Source: Bacillota bacterium (GTDB taxonomy: Bacteria > Bacillota > Clostridia > Acetivibrionales > DSM-1351). From it: 64,000 nt of DNA. Positions 51,746-60,146 of the stretch are shown here, one piece after another (the stretch's first letter is position 1; every line of letters starts with the position of its first letter). Both the position numbers and the translations under genes were made by a program. Below the pieces are notes generated by a model. It made no database searches, was not told the DNA's origin, and saw only the letters and a program-made list of their open reading frames with translations. Location: the NCBI GenBank assembly GCA_023397905.1, contig JAEWSZ010000002.1:21342-85341 (forward strand), written 5' to 3'.

Positions 51746-53443
51746 ATGTTGAAAGGAAGAGGAAAAAACATGCGTTGGATAGCCATGATGCTGGTATCCG
51801 TTCTGCTTGTCACGGCTTTTGCGGGATGCGGAGGCGGGACTCGGGACAATGAAACGCAGACATCATCCACAGCAGGAACGTCTACGCAGGGACAGACCAC
51901 TGCTGCTGATCCGAACAAGATGGACTGGGAGCTGGACACGTCCCCTGTTACCTTGGAAGTATTCGAGGATTGGCCGTCGGACAGGGAATCTATTTATGAA
52001 ACGCCTGTGTACAAAAGGGTAGTCCAGGATACGGGCGTCAGCCTGAAAATTTCCACGCCGGTGTCCTTTGACGGACAGAAGCTGTCCCTGATGCTGGCCA
52101 GCAATTCACTGCCAGATCTGATACAGCTTGAAAGCGGGGCCGCATGGTGCAATACATTCATAAACCAGGCTGTGGAAGCGGGAAAACTCTGGTCCTTTGA
52201 TGAGCTGGCAGAGCAATACGCCCCGAAATTCAAATCACTTGTGCAGCCTGAGTATTTCAACAACTTCAAGTCGCCGGACGGAAAGACATATAAATACGTA
52301 ACGGCCATAAATACCCAGCAAACCAAGGACATGAAGATAAAATACGGCGCCATAGGCGCACAGAATGCGGTTCTCATCAGAAAGGACCTGTATGAAGAAG
52401 CGGGAAGTCCAGATGTAACCACACCGGACGGCCTGATTAATGCATTGAAGGCAATCAGTGCAAAACACAAGGATCTGATCCCATATACAACTCCCTTTGA
52501 CGGGTGGAATAATCCGACGGGACCATGGGCGGCACAATTGGGATTGGCGCCGTATTATCTGAAGGACGGAAAGCTGTACTTCGGCATGAGAGCACCGGAA
52601 GCCCGCCAGGTGATCAGCTTTGTAAACAAACTTACAACCTCGGGACTGATGCCCAAGGAAGCGCTTACCGACAGCCCTGATATCTGCCAGAAGCGCGTTC
52701 TGAACGGTGAAGTCATATCTTACCACTGGAATACTTTTGAGGAAGGCAAGACCGTCGAAAATAAACCGGACGAATCTTATATGGCGCTGCCGCCTTTCAC
52801 TACATTCAAGAGCTATGATACCTCCAGCCTGGGCGGGTGGAAAGTAATGATAATACCAAAAACAAGCAAGCTGGCCGACAGGACCATCCGGTACATGGAA
52901 TACCTTGCTTCTCCCAAGGGGCAGGAAGCCGTGTGGTGGGGAGTAAAGGGTGAGGCCCCCGAGCAGGGAGGCAAATATTCAGGTGACCTGTTAAAAGGAC
53001 CTCATTATTACATGCTGGGTGACAAGCCCACCTTTTATCCTGAATTCTGGGCTGCAAAGCTTGCGGATTGGGACGGAGTGGGCAAAAAGACCGGCATAGA
53101 GGGTATTCCCTACGCTGCCGACAGCTATCAGAGCTTCTGTCCCCAGTGGAATCCCGACGATCCTAAATCAAAGAAAGCCAAGGAGCTGTATGCGGACCGG
53201 ATTGTATACGCCAGCGAATTTTCAATTCAGATCCAATCCGATACTGAAGAAGGCGTAATAAACAGCAAGATCGGGGAAATCATGAAACAGTACCTTGCCA
53301 GGATATTATTCGCTTCCAATGAGCAGGAAGCACTGAAACAGTTCGAGGCAATGCTGTCGGAATGTGACAGCGCAGGCTTGCCTAAACTGGAGGAATACTA
53401 CAACAAGGTATACCAGGAAAATCTCAATAGCATGAAAAAATAA
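51746..53443 (+). CDS. Oligosaccharide-binding lipoprotein (second locus)
   Basis: This 565-residue LplA-type lipoprotein starts at ATG 51746 behind AAGGAGG. A positive start, hydrophobic WIAMMLVSVLLVTAF and lipobox FAGC are followed by a Thr/Ser/Gly linker. The size again suggests an oligosaccharide ligand. It completes the importer with the two upstream permeases. An imperfect stem-loop (53476-53515) and dispersed hairpin copy C (53534-53582) follow before the sensor kinase gene. Confidence 0.92.
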   Translation: MLKGRGKNMRWIAMMLVSVLLVTAFAGCGGGTRDNETQTSSTAGTSTQGQTTAADPNKMDWELDTSPVTLEVFEDWPSDRESIYETPVYKRVVQDTGVSLKISTPVSFDGQKLSLMLASNSLPDLIQLESGAAWCNTFINQAVEAGKLWSFDELAEQYAPKFKSLVQPEYFNNFKSPDGKTYKYVTAINTQQTKDMKIKYGAIGAQNAVLIRKDLYEEAGSPDVTTPDGLINALKAISAKHKDLIPYTTPFDGWNNPTGPWAAQLGLAPYYLKDGKLYFGMRAPEARQVISFVNKLTTSGLMPKEALTDSPDICQKRVLNGEVISYHWNTFEEGKTVENKPDESYMALPPFTTFKSYDTSSLGGWKVMIIPKTSKLADRTIRYMEYLASPKGQEAVWWGVKGEAPEQGGKYSGDLLKGPHYYMLGDKPTFYPEFWAAKLADWDGVGKKTGIEGIPYAADSYQSFCPQWNPDDPKSKKAKELYADRIVYASEFSIQIQSDTEEGVINSKIGEIMKQYLARILFASNEQEALKQFEAMLSECDSAGLPKLEEYYNKVYQENLNSMKK

Positions 53444-53475
53444 TTATTGCAATTAATTTATAGTTATGGTTGAAA

Positions 53476-53515
53476 AGCGCGGCCTTCGGTCAGGAAAAGA
53501 TCGAGGGCTTACGCT
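53476..53515 (+). other. Imperfect stem-loop after binding-protein gene
   Basis: AGCG, GCC and TCG segments on the left pair with CGA, GGC and CGCT on the right, with bulges. It is weaker than the stem-loops after the other three binding-protein genes and lacks a T-run. Confidence 0.35.
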
Positions 53516-53533
53516 GTTGTATGGATTTATAAT

Positions 53534-53582
53534 AAAGTCAATTACGGTTGAAACCTTTGCGTCCGGCCGCTAGTAATTGACT
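53534..53582. repeat. Dispersed intergenic hairpin, copy C
   Basis: AGTCAATTAC (53536-53545) and GTAATTGACT (53573-53582) form a 10-bp perfect stem. The left 30 bases match copy A (9838-9867) at 26 positions. It sits between the binding-protein and sensor-kinase genes. Confidence 0.65.
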
Positions 53583-53671
53583 ATTCCCTGTGCCGGATTT
53601 TTGGATATTGTTTTATGATACTTTGTATGCTAGATTGAAGATGGTTAATAAACAATGGTTGGGAGTGGCGT

Positions 53672-55483
53672 TTGGTGAAACCATGGGAATTTTGGCGGGT
53701 AAGGTTCAGTTTGAAAATCATGCTGCTGAATATGGTGATTTTACTTGTACCCTTTTTAGTCGTGGGAGGAGTTTTATACTTCCAGATCAGCTCCACTCTT
53801 TTGAACAATACCCGCAGTCTCATAAATCAAAGGCTGCATCAGGAAAAGGAAAAGACGGAGATCCGGGTTTCCGGCATAGAACGTTTAGGGCTTCAGGCCA
53901 CCAATCACACAGTACTCAAGGATTTCTTCGACAAGGACACATTTACGGCGGTTGACTTTATTACATATGTCACACAATATTTGAACCCGCTCAGTGAATG
54001 GGTCGCTTCAAACAGCGACCTGGTAAGCAGGATCACCTATATAACCAACAACAGCCAGATCCGGGATACGACAAATATCGTGCAGTATAAGAACGTCCAG
54101 GGACAGGAATGGATAAGGGAGATAGAAACCGGGACTAAATCATATGAATGCTTCTGGGAAGGACTGCATGAACAGCGCAGCTATTTGCCTTTCACCAAAG
54201 CCCGATACAAATATATGGTGCACAGCGCTTATTTCAGAATGCCGGTGAGGGGGAAAAATGCGACTTATTTGGAGCTGGATATCCAGGCCGATAAGCTTCT
54301 TGATCTGGCAGAAAGCAGTCCCGTGGGGAAATCGGGGTATATACTCGCTGTTGACAATGACAGCGGGCGGGTTATCGGAGGCAGAAATCAAAAACTCGAA
54401 GAAGCGCTTCTGCAATCGTCCTGGTATACATCCGCCGGAGGAAAAGCGGAGGAGTATTCAGAATTTTCATATGATAAAACCACATATTTTACAGGTTTAA
54501 TAAAAATTGACAAGCTTTCTGTAAACCTTATGGTCATCGTGCCTGAGAATGAAATAATGGAGCCGTTGCGCCAGACAAGGATCACTTTTATAACCTGGCT
54601 CATTATTGGATTTCTCGCTATTATTCTGATGGCGGCACTTTCATCCCTGTATGCGGCTTACAAAGTGAGAAGGATCACGGAAGCCGTCCACCGCATCCAG
54701 GTGGGGGAATACGATATAAACCTCCCGGACAGGGGCCGGGATGAACTGGATGAACTGGCCAGGAATATGAATGTCATGGCAAAGCGTATCGACGATTTGA
54801 TAAACAGGGTCTACAAAGCCGATCTGGCCCATAAGGAGTCCATGCTGGCGGCGCTGCAGGCGCAGATCAATCCGCATTTCATGTTCAACACGCTGGAAAC
54901 CTTCAGAATGATGCTTGAATTAAAAGGCGAAACCGAAATATCTGACGCCATGCAGGTATTTGGAAGTGTGATCAGATACAATACCTATTCAATAAAGGAA
55001 ATGGTGACCTTGCGGAAGGAGCTGGAGAATGTGCGCAATTATATTTCTGTCCAGAACATGCTGCATAACAATCGCCTGCAGGTGACCTGCAGGATTGAGG
55101 AGGAAGTGCTGCAGGGACTGATTCCCAGCCTGACGCTGCAGCCTGTGGTTGAGAACAGCATTGTTCACGGCTTCAGGAACAGGACGTCCGACTTGCTGCA
55201 GATCGGCATATCCACCTGCATGGAGGATGAAAATATAGTAATACGGATAGAGGACAACGGCTGCGGGATACCAGAAGAGCAGCTCAACCGCATTGCGGGT
55301 GTTCTGGAGTCGGGAAACAGGGATTCGGGGATCGGTGTGACCAAAAGCATCGGGCTGACCAACATAAATGAGAGAATACGGCTGAAGTTCGGGAATATGT
55401 ATGGCATACAGGTTTTCAACAGAATTGATTCATGCGGAACCGTTGTAGAGATAAGAATACCCATGTACACAGGGGAAGAATAG
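53672..55483 (+). CDS. YesM-type sensor histidine kinase
   Basis: This membrane sensor kinase is 603 residues long. TTG 53672 or GTG 53675 is the start, with GGGAG upstream. A first helix (about 15-38), extracytoplasmic cache-like domain (to about 303), second helix (about 305-330), HAMP linker, and a His_kinase/HATPase core follow. The phosphoacceptor is His402 in AQINPHFMFNTLE; the ATP site shows VENSIVHGF, EDNGCGIP and GIGLTNINERI-like segments. It should sense an extracellular sugar or the loaded binding protein and phosphorylate the YesN-like regulator encoded 24 bases downstream. Confidence 0.94.
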   Translation: MVKPWEFWRVRFSLKIMLLNMVILLVPFLVVGGVLYFQISSTLLNNTRSLINQRLHQEKEKTEIRVSGIERLGLQATNHTVLKDFFDKDTFTAVDFITYVTQYLNPLSEWVASNSDLVSRITYITNNSQIRDTTNIVQYKNVQGQEWIREIETGTKSYECFWEGLHEQRSYLPFTKARYKYMVHSAYFRMPVRGKNATYLELDIQADKLLDLAESSPVGKSGYILAVDNDSGRVIGGRNQKLEEALLQSSWYTSAGGKAEEYSEFSYDKTTYFTGLIKIDKLSVNLMVIVPENEIMEPLRQTRITFITWLIIGFLAIILMAALSSLYAAYKVRRITEAVHRIQVGEYDINLPDRGRDELDELARNMNVMAKRIDDLINRVYKADLAHKESMLAALQAQINPHFMFNTLETFRMMLELKGETEISDAMQVFGSVIRYNTYSIKEMVTLRKELENVRNYISVQNMLHNNRLQVTCRIEEEVLQGLIPSLTLQPVVENSIVHGFRNRTSDLLQIGISTCMEDENIVIRIEDNGCGIPEEQLNRIAGVLESGNRDSGIGVTKSIGLTNINERIRLKFGNMYGIQVFNRIDSCGTVVEIRIPMYTGEE

Positions 55484-55507
55484 GCATTCCATGGAGGAGG
55501 ATCATTC

Positions 55508-56275
55508 ATGTACAATGTATTGATTGTTGAAGATGAGGAAATTATCCGTCAGGGATTGAAGCGGATGATCGAAAATATGGGCATAGAGGAGATCGGCAGC
55601 ATATTCGAAGCGCCGGACGGGCAGTACGCCCTGAGATTCTGGCAGAACTTCAAGCCCGAAATAGTGCTGACCGACGTCCGGATGTCCCACATGGACGGAT
55701 TGGAGCTCATAGCCTCCATCAGGAAATATGACAGCCGTACCCGTTTTATCATCATCAGCGGGTACGGAGAGTTCAGCTATGCGCAAAAGGCAATCAGCCA
55801 TGACGTATCAGAGTATCTTATCAAACCGGTAAGCCGGGAAAAGCTGAAGGAGTCGCTTAAAGCGTTGATCGGCAAGCTGAAAAAATGGGATCCCGCTTCC
55901 GGAGACAGTGTACATGTGCCCAGAAAGGAAGCCGGTTTTGATAATAGGGCCATAAACACCATTATCTCATATATCGACGACCATTACCGGAACGACATAT
56001 GCCTCAATATGGCTGCAAACCTGGTATCCATGAACCCCAACTATTTCAGCATGCTTTTTAAAAAAGTGACGGGAATGAATTTTATCAAATATTTGCAGCA
56101 CATACGCATAGGAAAAGCCAAGGAACTCTTATCCCAGCCAGATATGAAGATCCATGAAATACCCGAACTGGTGGGTTTTATGAATGAAAAGTATTTTTTC
56201 AAGGTTTTTAAGGAGTTTGAGGGCATAACGCCTTCCGAATTTAAAAAAGAGTGTTTGATAGCGGAAAACCATTAA
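55508..56275 (+). CDS. YesN-type response regulator (receiver plus AraC HTH)
   Basis: This 255-residue regulator starts at ATG 55508 behind GGAGGA. The receiver has the acidic pocket VEDEE (Glu8-Asp9-Glu10), phosphoacceptor Asp56 in LTDVRM and Lys106 in YLIKPV. The C-terminal AraC double helix-turn-helix spans about 155-250 (ICLNMAANLVSMNPNYFSML, then IHEIPELVGFMNEKYFFKVF). It lacks the long middle region of many YesN proteins and is therefore compact. Together with the upstream YesM it likely activates the importer and GH101-like gene. Confidence 0.94.
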   Translation: MYNVLIVEDEEIIRQGLKRMIENMGIEEIGSIFEAPDGQYALRFWQNFKPEIVLTDVRMSHMDGLELIASIRKYDSRTRFIIISGYGEFSYAQKAISHDVSEYLIKPVSREKLKESLKALIGKLKKWDPASGDSVHVPRKEAGFDNRAINTIISYIDDHYRNDICLNMAANLVSMNPNYFSMLFKKVTGMNFIKYLQHIRIGKAKELLSQPDMKIHEIPELVGFMNEKYFFKVFKEFEGITPSEFKKECLIAENH

Positions 56276-56413
56276 AAGGATGCAAGAATTCGATGCTAAA
56301 TCGTATACTAAATATTAATTTTTTGCACTGTGTGCGGCCGGAAAATTTAATATACTTAATATGCGCCGGGCAGCCGGTGCTTTCTAAGTATTTTACCTGC
56401 ATGGAGGTTTGTG

Positions 56414-58396
56414 ATGATTATACTTGATAATGCTTTGCTGAGAGTTGAATTGTATGATTTCCCGGCTGTGAAGAGTTATTTTCATAAAGGGGTTAATAAA
56501 ACTATTGGAGGCACGGATGGAAAAGGCGCATTTGCGGTGAATGGCAGAAAGGTATCCTGGTCTGAGTGGGAGATTGAGGTCACAACCGCCGCCTGTGATA
56601 CTGCCATATATAAAATGTACTGGCCCGAGACCGGTATAGGCTTTGTCTGCAGCGTTTGCCTGAAGGAGAACATGCTGGAAATATCCGTAGGAGACATCGT
56701 TGAAAAAAAGGAGCTGCTAAAGACTCTCGAATGGGTTGACTTGCCCCTGCTTACCTGCAAAGAACCGGAATATTCATACTGGCGGGAAAAATGGAGCCAG
56801 CGGCCCTGGGACCGGCCTGTGGGAAAGGGGCTGTACAGCAACAGAAATGAAAGCGGAAAGATAGGGGCTGCAATACCTGACTGTGGAAATTTGCCTTCCG
56901 TGCATGCCTGCTTTTTTGATGAAAGCATTTGCTGCTTCATTTACAGCAATTATCCCCATATGCCCATACTTGACTGCTTGAAAGAGGAGGCCGGAACACC
57001 GGGAAGGAGCCGAGGCTTCTCTCTTTCACCCAATAAGTATCAGTACCATATAAGGGATAATAAGTCGGAACAGCTGTGTGTGAAGGTCGTATTTCTGGAA
57101 GATATCAACGGCGACGGCAGGACCGATGAATGCGATTACCGCCTGTGGCTGAACAGACAGTTTCCAACCCCGAAACAGCTGTACAGGGACAGTATAATGT
57201 ACAAGATCGGATGCGCTGTGCCGGGCAGGGTGAAAACCACCTTCAAACAGGCGCTGGACATTATTAGGGCAATTCACAATATTACGGGCGGAATGAAACA
57301 AATAGTATATCTGGTTGGCTGGCAGTACGACGGACATGATACCGGCTACCCATCCCTGGATAAAATCAACGGAAAACTGGGAAGCAGAGAGGAACTGATA
57401 GACCTGGTGAAGACCGCAAAGGAAAACTATAACTGTATCGTCAGCTACCACATAAATGTAGACGACAGCTACATGGAGCATCCCGGATGGAATGCGGATA
57501 TCATTTGCAGAGATCCCGGCGGAAGTCCCGTCGCCTGGGAGCTTTTCAACGGCAAACAGTCCTATCATATCTGCCATACGAAGGATATCGAGTCAGGAGA
57601 GTTTTTTAAGCGTGTTGAGGCTATGGCAAAGCTTGTTCCGCTGGAAGAAACCGTTCATATAGATGCATTCAGGCCCACCAACTGCAGCTGGGAGCCCGGC
57701 GGATACATAGGAGTTCCTGAGGAACTTCTATGTGGGGTAAAACCTATTATTGAGTATTTCAGTCAAATGGGTGTGGATGTCACGACAGAAGCTGTGGACA
57801 GCTTTGGGGTCGAGCCCGCAGGACTGTTCAGCGCCATATGGCATATGTATGATCCGCAGCTGTACCACGGCAAGATCCTGGGCGGCGGCCGGGGAACGGA
57901 TACCACGGCCTTTGGTCTGGGAACCTCCTGTGATATTGATATTGATTATGATGTATTCTTAAATCATTGGGATGTGATAGCCGATCAGATTTTTCTTGGA
58001 ACTGTACTCTATCAGCTTTATCTTACAAGAGAAATGACCGAACTGAGAATAGATGATACGGATGAAACCGTTAAGCTACGTTTCGGAACCGATCTGAAGA
58101 CCCTTATCGACAGAAAAGAAGACCGCCTGGAGGTCAAGCTGGGAGACGATATTATTGCCAGGGACGGAGACAGATTCATCCCGCTGGGGGATAGCATATA
58201 TGTTTACAGCAGAGAGGGAGGCAGCATAAAGGGCCGGTTGCCCCGGGAGTGGGAAGGTTCGGGTTTTGAGGCCGTTCAGCTCACTCCAGGCGGGAAATCA
58301 GGCAAGGTGGAATATTCCGTAGCCGGTTCGCAGATCACTATTTGGCTTGAACCCCGTATTCCTGTGAAACTGACGAAACAACAGGCTATATTTTAG
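56414..58396 (+). CDS. GH101-like glycoside hydrolase (endo-alpha-N-acetylgalactosaminidase-related)
   Basis: This 660-residue protein starts at ATG 56414, 6 bases after GGAGG (GTG 56411 is in frame but less favoured). The central TIM-barrel region contains LVGWQYDGHDTGYPSLDKIN, SYHINVDDSYMEHPGWNADI, VHIDAFRPTNCSWEP and VDVTTEAVD. The pattern recalls GH101, where an Asp nucleophile and a Glu acid/base lie on successive strands; Asp418 and Glu458 are candidates. GH101 enzymes release the core-1 disaccharide from mucin O-glycans and are normally secreted and much larger. This one is short, has no signal peptide and sits with an importer, so its substrate may be a soluble oligosaccharide. Family assignment is tentative. 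Confidence 0.6.
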   Translation: MIILDNALLRVELYDFPAVKSYFHKGVNKTIGGTDGKGAFAVNGRKVSWSEWEIEVTTAACDTAIYKMYWPETGIGFVCSVCLKENMLEISVGDIVEKKELLKTLEWVDLPLLTCKEPEYSYWREKWSQRPWDRPVGKGLYSNRNESGKIGAAIPDCGNLPSVHACFFDESICCFIYSNYPHMPILDCLKEEAGTPGRSRGFSLSPNKYQYHIRDNKSEQLCVKVVFLEDINGDGRTDECDYRLWLNRQFPTPKQLYRDSIMYKIGCAVPGRVKTTFKQALDIIRAIHNITGGMKQIVYLVGWQYDGHDTGYPSLDKINGKLGSREELIDLVKTAKENYNCIVSYHINVDDSYMEHPGWNADIICRDPGGSPVAWELFNGKQSYHICHTKDIESGEFFKRVEAMAKLVPLEETVHIDAFRPTNCSWEPGGYIGVPEELLCGVKPIIEYFSQMGVDVTTEAVDSFGVEPAGLFSAIWHMYDPQLYHGKILGGGRGTDTTAFGLGTSCDIDIDYDVFLNHWDVIADQIFLGTVLYQLYLTREMTELRIDDTDETVKLRFGTDLKTLIDRKEDRLEVKLGDDIIARDGDRFIPLGDSIYVYSREGGSIKGRLPREWEGSGFEAVQLTPGGKSGKVEYSVAGSQITIWLEPRIPVKLTKQQAIF

Positions 58397-58440
58397 TACC
58401 TGGCTTATCAAGCCGGTTAGCTTATTATAGGAAAGCAAGA

Positions 58441-58486
58441 CACTAACAAAGAACAGACTGCTCCGGCAGCCTGTTCTTTGTTAGTG
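58441..58486. terminator. Long stem-loop ending the second glycan operon
   Basis: CACTAACAAAGAACAG (58441-58456) pairs perfectly with CTGTTCTTTGTTAGTG (58471-58486); CTGC/GCAG extends the stem inside. The T-rich right arm makes termination plausible although no separate T-run follows. Confidence 0.65.
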
Positions 58487-58525
58487 AATTCATTCTGAGT
58501 GTGATGAATTTTTAACAAATCTAAC

Positions 58526-58554
58526 TTGCAATTTTCCGAGAAATATTATACAAT
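58526..58554 (+). promoter_or_regulatory. Promoter for citrate synthase
   Basis: TTGCAA (58526-58531) and TACAAT (58549-58554) are separated by 17 bases, with five of six matches at each consensus hexamer. Transcription would start near 58561, giving a leader of about 150 bases. Confidence 0.65.
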
Positions 58555-58714
58555 TAAGGTGGTTTTGGAAACAAAATTGAAATTAATAATTCGCAATATT
58601 TCAATGACTTATCACTAATATTATGGTTAAAATCTTTTATAGGGGCTGATTTTTGGCTCCTAATTTCAACTGGCGAATTGGATATTAAAATATTTCTTGA
58701 ATGATGGAGGCAAT

Positions 58715-60070
58715 ATGGAAAAAAGGTTAAATGCTTATGTGGATAAAATGGTAAGCGCAGTGGACAATGTCAATAAAATCGATCCCGAATACTATAACAA
58801 ATACAGTGTGAAAAAAGGTCTCAGAAACAGCGACGGATCGGGAGTCCTGGTAGGCCTGACCGAAATCGGGGAAGTGCACGGCTACGTTTTGTACGAGGGT
58901 GAAAGAAAAGAGGACGAAGGCCGTCTTATATATAGAGGAATAGATGTTGTGGAGCTTGTCAGAGGCTTTCAGGAGGAACAGCGGTTTGGGTTTGAAGAGG
59001 TATGCTACCTGCTGATGTTCGGCGAGCTGCCAAACAAAACCCAGCTGGATGAATTCAGCCAGCTGCTGGGAGACCTGCGCGCCCTGCCAAACGGCTTTAC
59101 GGAGGATATGATACTCAAAGCTCCCAGCTCGGATATAATGAACAAGCTTGCAAGGAGCGTTCTGGTATCATATTCCTATGACAGCCATCCAGACAGCATT
59201 GATCCCAAAAATCTTTTGAGACAGAGCATAGAGCTGATTGCGCGTTTTCCAACAATGGCGGCTTACGGATTTCAGGCCAAGTCCCACTATTACGGGGGCC
59301 AGAGCCTTTACATCCACATGCCCAGGCCGGAACTGTCCACAGCTGAAAACATATTGCACATGATAAGGCCGGACAACAAATACACCAGAACCGAAGCGGA
59401 GATCCTGGACCTGGCGCTGGTGCTCCATGCTGAGCACGGCGGCGGAAACAATTCCACCTTTGCTGCAAGGGTGGTATCCTCCACGGAAACGGACACATAT
59501 TCCGCCATAGCTGCGGCAGTGGGCTCACTGAAAGGCCCAAAACACGGCGGAGCCAACATTAAAGCAATGAATATGCTTGATAATATCAAGGAAAATGTTT
59601 CAGACTGGGCGGACGATGATGAAATAAAGATGTATCTGACCAGGATGATGAACAGGGAAGTGTTTGACAGGGCGGGACTTATCTATGGTATGGGCCACGC
59701 GGTATACACCCTTTCGGATCCCAGGACCATTCTCTTAAAGGAAAAAGCCCATCAGCTGGCAATTGAAAAGGGCAGGGAGAAGGAATTCCTTCTATACGAC
59801 GCTGTGGAGAGGATAGGACCCGAGGTATTCAGCGAAAAGAAGGGAACTTCAAAGAATATATGCGCAAATGTTGACCTTTATTCAGGCTTTGTATATAATG
59901 CGCTGGGAATACCCACAGAGCTGTTTACGCCGCTGTTTGCCGTGGCGAGAATAGTTGGCTGGTGCGCCCATAGAATTGAAGAGGTGGTGTGTATGCAGAA
60001 AATCATCAGACCCGCATACAAGAGCATTTCCAGACAAAAACAGTTTGTGCCCATGGAGAATAGATTGTAG
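58715..60070 (+). CDS. Citrate synthase
   Basis: This 451-residue enzyme condenses acetyl-CoA and oxaloacetate to citrate. ATG 58715 has GGAGG five bases upstream; TTG 58697 would include that site. Catalytic residues lie in HAEHGGGNNSTF, GPKHGGANIKAM, GMGHAVYTLSDPR and VDLYSGFVYNALGIP. The N-terminal 80 residues are longer than in E. coli GltA-type enzymes and fit the clostridial long form. With icd at 21552 it gives the oxidative TCA branch to 2-oxoglutarate. The stop is followed by a bidirectional terminator shared with the convergent transporter gene. Confidence 0.95.
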   Translation: MEKRLNAYVDKMVSAVDNVNKIDPEYYNKYSVKKGLRNSDGSGVLVGLTEIGEVHGYVLYEGERKEDEGRLIYRGIDVVELVRGFQEEQRFGFEEVCYLLMFGELPNKTQLDEFSQLLGDLRALPNGFTEDMILKAPSSDIMNKLARSVLVSYSYDSHPDSIDPKNLLRQSIELIARFPTMAAYGFQAKSHYYGGQSLYIHMPRPELSTAENILHMIRPDNKYTRTEAEILDLALVLHAEHGGGNNSTFAARVVSSTETDTYSAIAAAVGSLKGPKHGGANIKAMNMLDNIKENVSDWADDDEIKMYLTRMMNREVFDRAGLIYGMGHAVYTLSDPRTILLKEKAHQLAIEKGREKEFLLYDAVERIGPEVFSEKKGTSKNICANVDLYSGFVYNALGIPTELFTPLFAVARIVGWCAHRIEEVVCMQKIIRPAYKSISRQKQFVPMENRL

Positions 60071-60100
60071 ACAGCAGTCAGAATTTTGAATTCAGAATGA

Positions 60101-60130
60101 TTAAAGGCCGGCTTTTTTGCCGGCCTTTAA
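60101..60130. terminator. Bidirectional terminator, citrate synthase / symporter
   Basis: TTAAAGGCCGGC (60101-60112) and GCCGGCCTTTAA (60119-60130) form a 12-bp perfect stem with a T-rich loop and T-rich flanks on both strands. It lies between convergent genes. Confidence 0.85.
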
Positions 60131-60146
60131 AATTTAAAGGACTGCC

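Larger units (their letters stand above)
58397..58714 (+). promoter_or_regulatory. Terminator, promoter and structured leader before citrate synthase
   Basis: A stem-loop (58441-58486), a promoter (58526-58554) and a roughly 150-base leader fill this gap. The leader holds inverted AATTCGC (58588-58594) and GCGAATT (58673-58679), TTGAAATT with two downstream AATTTCAA-like partners, and a G-U containing AGGGGCT / GGCTCCT hairpin. The alternative pairings could allow switching. No known riboswitch class was recognised. Confidence 0.45.
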
